Source of the DNA: Cinclus cinclus
Lineage: Eukaryota > Chordata > Aves > Passeriformes > Cinclidae
Assembly (NCBI RefSeq): GCF_963662255.1
Contig: NC_085050.1
Span: 23,112,131 to 23,176,130 of the forward strand
Reading direction: 5' to 3'
Length of the DNA: 64,000 nt
Below the pieces are notes generated by a model, which did not search any database, was not told the DNA's origin, and saw nothing but the letters and a program-made list of their open reading frames with translations. Shown here in pieces: positions 61,325 through 64,000 of the stretch (position 1 is the stretch's first letter; each line of letters begins with the position of its first letter). The position numbers were made by a program, and so were the translations under genes.

Positions 61325-61364
61325 ATTCCTTCCTTCCTTCCTTCCTTCCTTCCTTCTTTCCTTT
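61325..61364. repeat. (TTCC)n tetranucleotide microsatellite
   Basis: About eight TTCC units, then TTTCC/TTTTC variants. Confidence 0.9.
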
Positions 61365-64000
61365 TCTCCAGCTTACCATCAACAAAGTTTGGCAGGACCA
61401 GTTATGCTCAAGCAACAACCTGTGCCATACCAAAAGCTTTCCACTGATTTCCAGGGAGTAACAGGAGGGAATTTAATAAACAAATCTGTTGATGCTGCCT
61501 AAGATAAAGTAGCTCCAGCTCCTCCTTGGATATGCTGAATGCCCAGTGCTAAGAAGAATTCAAAGTAATTTAATAATTTTTGCTTTGTCCAAGTAACTTC
61601 TCAGAAGTCTTGACACAAGTGTGGAATTCACTTGTGGGGAAAGAAAGGGGCATTTTATGGACAAACAAAGTGGCACCTGAAACTGCTTAATGCAGAAAAA
61701 TATAAACGCATTACATTTATAATCTAGGTTCCAATATGCGCTTAATGTAACTTCTTTGCATTTGGAAATGAGGGCATAATTCATTTGACAACTATTAACT
61801 ATTACAACAACCCTCTTCATGGCTGTTGCCCTCTTTTAGTCTTGGTAAGTAGAATACAAGAGGATATGGTAGCCTTCCAGCTGGCCAAACAACAGCACTC
61901 ATGAGAACAGTGTCAGACTTCTACTTAAAAGGCTTCTAAGGAGAGAAGCCAAATTTTGCCATTTTAATATGCTGGAACAGTTTGTGGGAGAGAACTGCTC
62001 TTCTCTGATCCTCCTTCAGTACAAAGAGAGAAAAAGAGATTCAGCAAAATTTTATAAACCTGTAAAAAAATTATAATTAAAACTAAATCTCAGTTTTCAT
62101 GTTATTAGCTGGCTTTTCAAAAAGTGAACTAGGGTTAATTTCTAATCCTGTGTTAGTTTTGATATTTTGTTAGACACCACACTTGCTGCCTGTGCACCGG
62201 TCAGTAATGATGTGGCTAGACACAAATATGTTTCAAGGAATAACTCGCCCTGGTTTCAGCATTTCATCTTCCCTTGCCCCACACCCTCTGCACCTTCAAG
62301 CTCAGTACTGCTAGTTGCTAGATGTGAAAAGGGCGACAGATTTACCTCAGCTACCAGATACAGGAAAATATCCCAGGGCGTGACCAGCAGGCAAAATGAA
62401 AAGCAGTCTGAGCCAAATCTCTTCCCATTTGTGCACAAACAATTTGCTTAATAACTACAACTGTGTTGCTGTGGCAAAACTTAGCTTTGCCAATTCTCAA
62501 TCACACCCAAAAATGTGAATTGAAACACGAATTAAAAATTTTAAGTATAGGCTTCAGGGTAATGTTGGTGGCACCTGGTTTCTGATTTCTTCCAGTTTAC
62601 TTGGCCAAGTATCTTTATTCTGTGAAACTCACACAGGACTCTTCTTTCATTAACTGTATTGTAAAGAATAGCCATCAATAAGCTTTTAGACCAGTCCTGG
62701 AAGTCACAGAACTCCCCACTGGATGCCAAGTTTGGCTGACAAGCTCTCCCTAGAAACAACTGCTACCAAAAACACAGTGAAAAAATTTCCAGGGCAAACA
62801 CCTCACTGAGTCCCATTTCCCACTGCCAGCCAGGCACTGCAAATTTACAGCCAAATCCCTTGGCAGGAAGGATCTTTGTACTGCAATTTACCTGCAGGCT
62901 GCAAAAGAAGTAAGATTACAGCAAGCAAAGGGTCAAATTTGCACTGACAAAAACATCACAAGCAGCCAGCCCTGGCAAGGTGAAAACAGCCCAGGAGCGC
63001 TCTTAGCTCATGAAGAGCTGACAAATTCAACTCCTGCAACTGCCAGAAGTGCCAAATCAAGGTAGAAAGGGTGTTTTGGGGCATGCCTGGTGTATAAATA
63101 ACCCATGTTGTTCTAAGGCTCTCCCAGCTATCATGTGCTGCCCTCTCACGGGTCCACAGCTGGGGTCTATTTCCAAAGCTGCCATGTTCCTTACTGGGGA
63201 TGAAGTTCAGCCAAGCTCGTAATGAGGGAATGGGTATTTAACACTGCAAAGAATCTGGGCAGATATCCATGCACTTGGTAGCAGTGATGTGCCCAATTCT
63301 CTGGCTAAACTGCCAGTGAACAGTAGGGCACCTGAGTAAAGGAACCTAGTTTATCCTCTAGACACGGGTGGGATCATGTTCTCCCTAAACTGATCAAATA
63401 TTCCCATTGCATGGCCAGAATCTCTATCTCAGAGTGAAATACCAAGTATCCCATCACACACAGCCCATGTAATACTAGCAGAACTATAGATGGGCTGAAG
63501 AAACAAAAACACTATGAGCATCTGAGAACCTCATACTCGCCCTGAGTATATGGCAAGGACTAGATCCAAGGGTTTCACATATACAGAATTTTGAGGGGAA
63601 AAAGAAAATGAGTTTATGAGTATGGTACTTGGATTCAGGTTGCAGTTTGTTTCAGTTTGAACAAAAGGAATTTTTTATTATAGCAACAATTTTATACTGT
63701 GAGGTCAAGAGTGTATTTTAGTCAGTCCTAGCAGCTGCCTTCACACTGCTGGCTCACAACTGTACCCTTGCAGTCCTACACTTGAGGTAAAAGCTGGAGT
63801 AGGTTTACATCCCATCTCATGCTACTGCAGTGCTCAAAAGCTCCACTTCTGCCCCACAGGAAGAGAAACAAATGCTACCCAAGCTAGCCCTGCCTTTTGC
63901 TGTACTGAAGCATCCGTCCTATCTCTGACACAAAACATTTCAACACTTTCAGGAAACAAAAAAATTAGTCCTTTATACAAACCTCAGAGTGCTACAATAT

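Larger units (their letters stand above)
51922..64000 (-). other. APBB2: APBB2 intron upstream of the microexon (partial)
   Basis: At least 12 kb with no convincing APBB2 exon. I looked on the minus strand for the preceding PTB1 block (VSIRVWGVGRD, NNCIRQLSY) and did not find it. It contains three CR1 fragments, an imperfect palindrome, a (TTCC)n tract and a GC-rich exon-like patch near 60.0-60.4 kb, each listed separately. Confidence 0.6.

Noticed and set aside
1..64000. A novel operon-like, CRISPR, phage or toxin system
   Set aside because: No bacterial-style gene clusters, repeats with spacers or ribosome binding sites occur. Everything supported is vertebrate exon, intron, promoter or repeat.

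Overview
This window is nuclear DNA from a vertebrate, very probably a bird. The evidence is long AT-rich introns with GT-AG splice sites, CR1 LINE 3' ends finishing in the avian ATTCTATGATTCTATGA-type tail, two endogenous-retrovirus LTRs (one of a family common in birds), and two convergent genes in the conserved vertebrate order NSUN7 (+) then APBB2 (-). I see no bacterial, phage or CRISPR content and no defence or biosynthetic system.

Layout. 1-12,890: gene-poor AT-rich intergenic DNA with an isolated CpG-rich patch near 2.0-2.3 kb and a few simple repeats. 12,891-13,255: a solo LTR in + orientation directly upstream of a CpG island (about 13,270-13,720), which is the likely NSUN7 promoter and first exon. 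16,857-31,073: eleven further NSUN7 exons. With exon 1 this gives 12 exons, and every junction could be placed in phase, giving 665 codons from the ATG at 16,894. 31,074-37,636: convergent interval that must hold both 3' UTRs, plus a CR1 fragment. 37,637-43,765: the last six standard coding exons of APBB2 on the minus strand (end of PTB1, all of PTB2, C-terminus). A 6-nt microexon of APBB2 lies at 51,916-51,921. The rest, to 64,000, appears to be APBB2 intron; the exons for the N-terminus, WW domain and first part of PTB1 were not found and should lie beyond the right edge.

The genes. NSUN7 is a NOP2/Sun-family RNA m5C-methyltransferase homologue with an intact TCS motif but degenerate SAM-binding motif I. 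APBB2 (FE65L1) is a cytoplasmic/nuclear adaptor that binds the APP intracellular domain through PTB2. They are neighbours by conserved synteny, with no known shared pathway.

Most useful observations: an in-frame 91-codon N-terminal extension of NSUN7 starting at a strong Kozak ATG in the CpG island; an NSUN7 C-terminus made of 42-bp tandem repeats whose stop codon sits where other units have CGA; the APBB2 microexon, a GC-AG intron and a NAGNAG acceptor; an LTR abutting the NSUN7 promoter; and a perfect 36-bp-arm palindrome at 50,644-50,721. Exon assignments rest on reading frames, splice consensus and remembered human homologues; no alignment was run.
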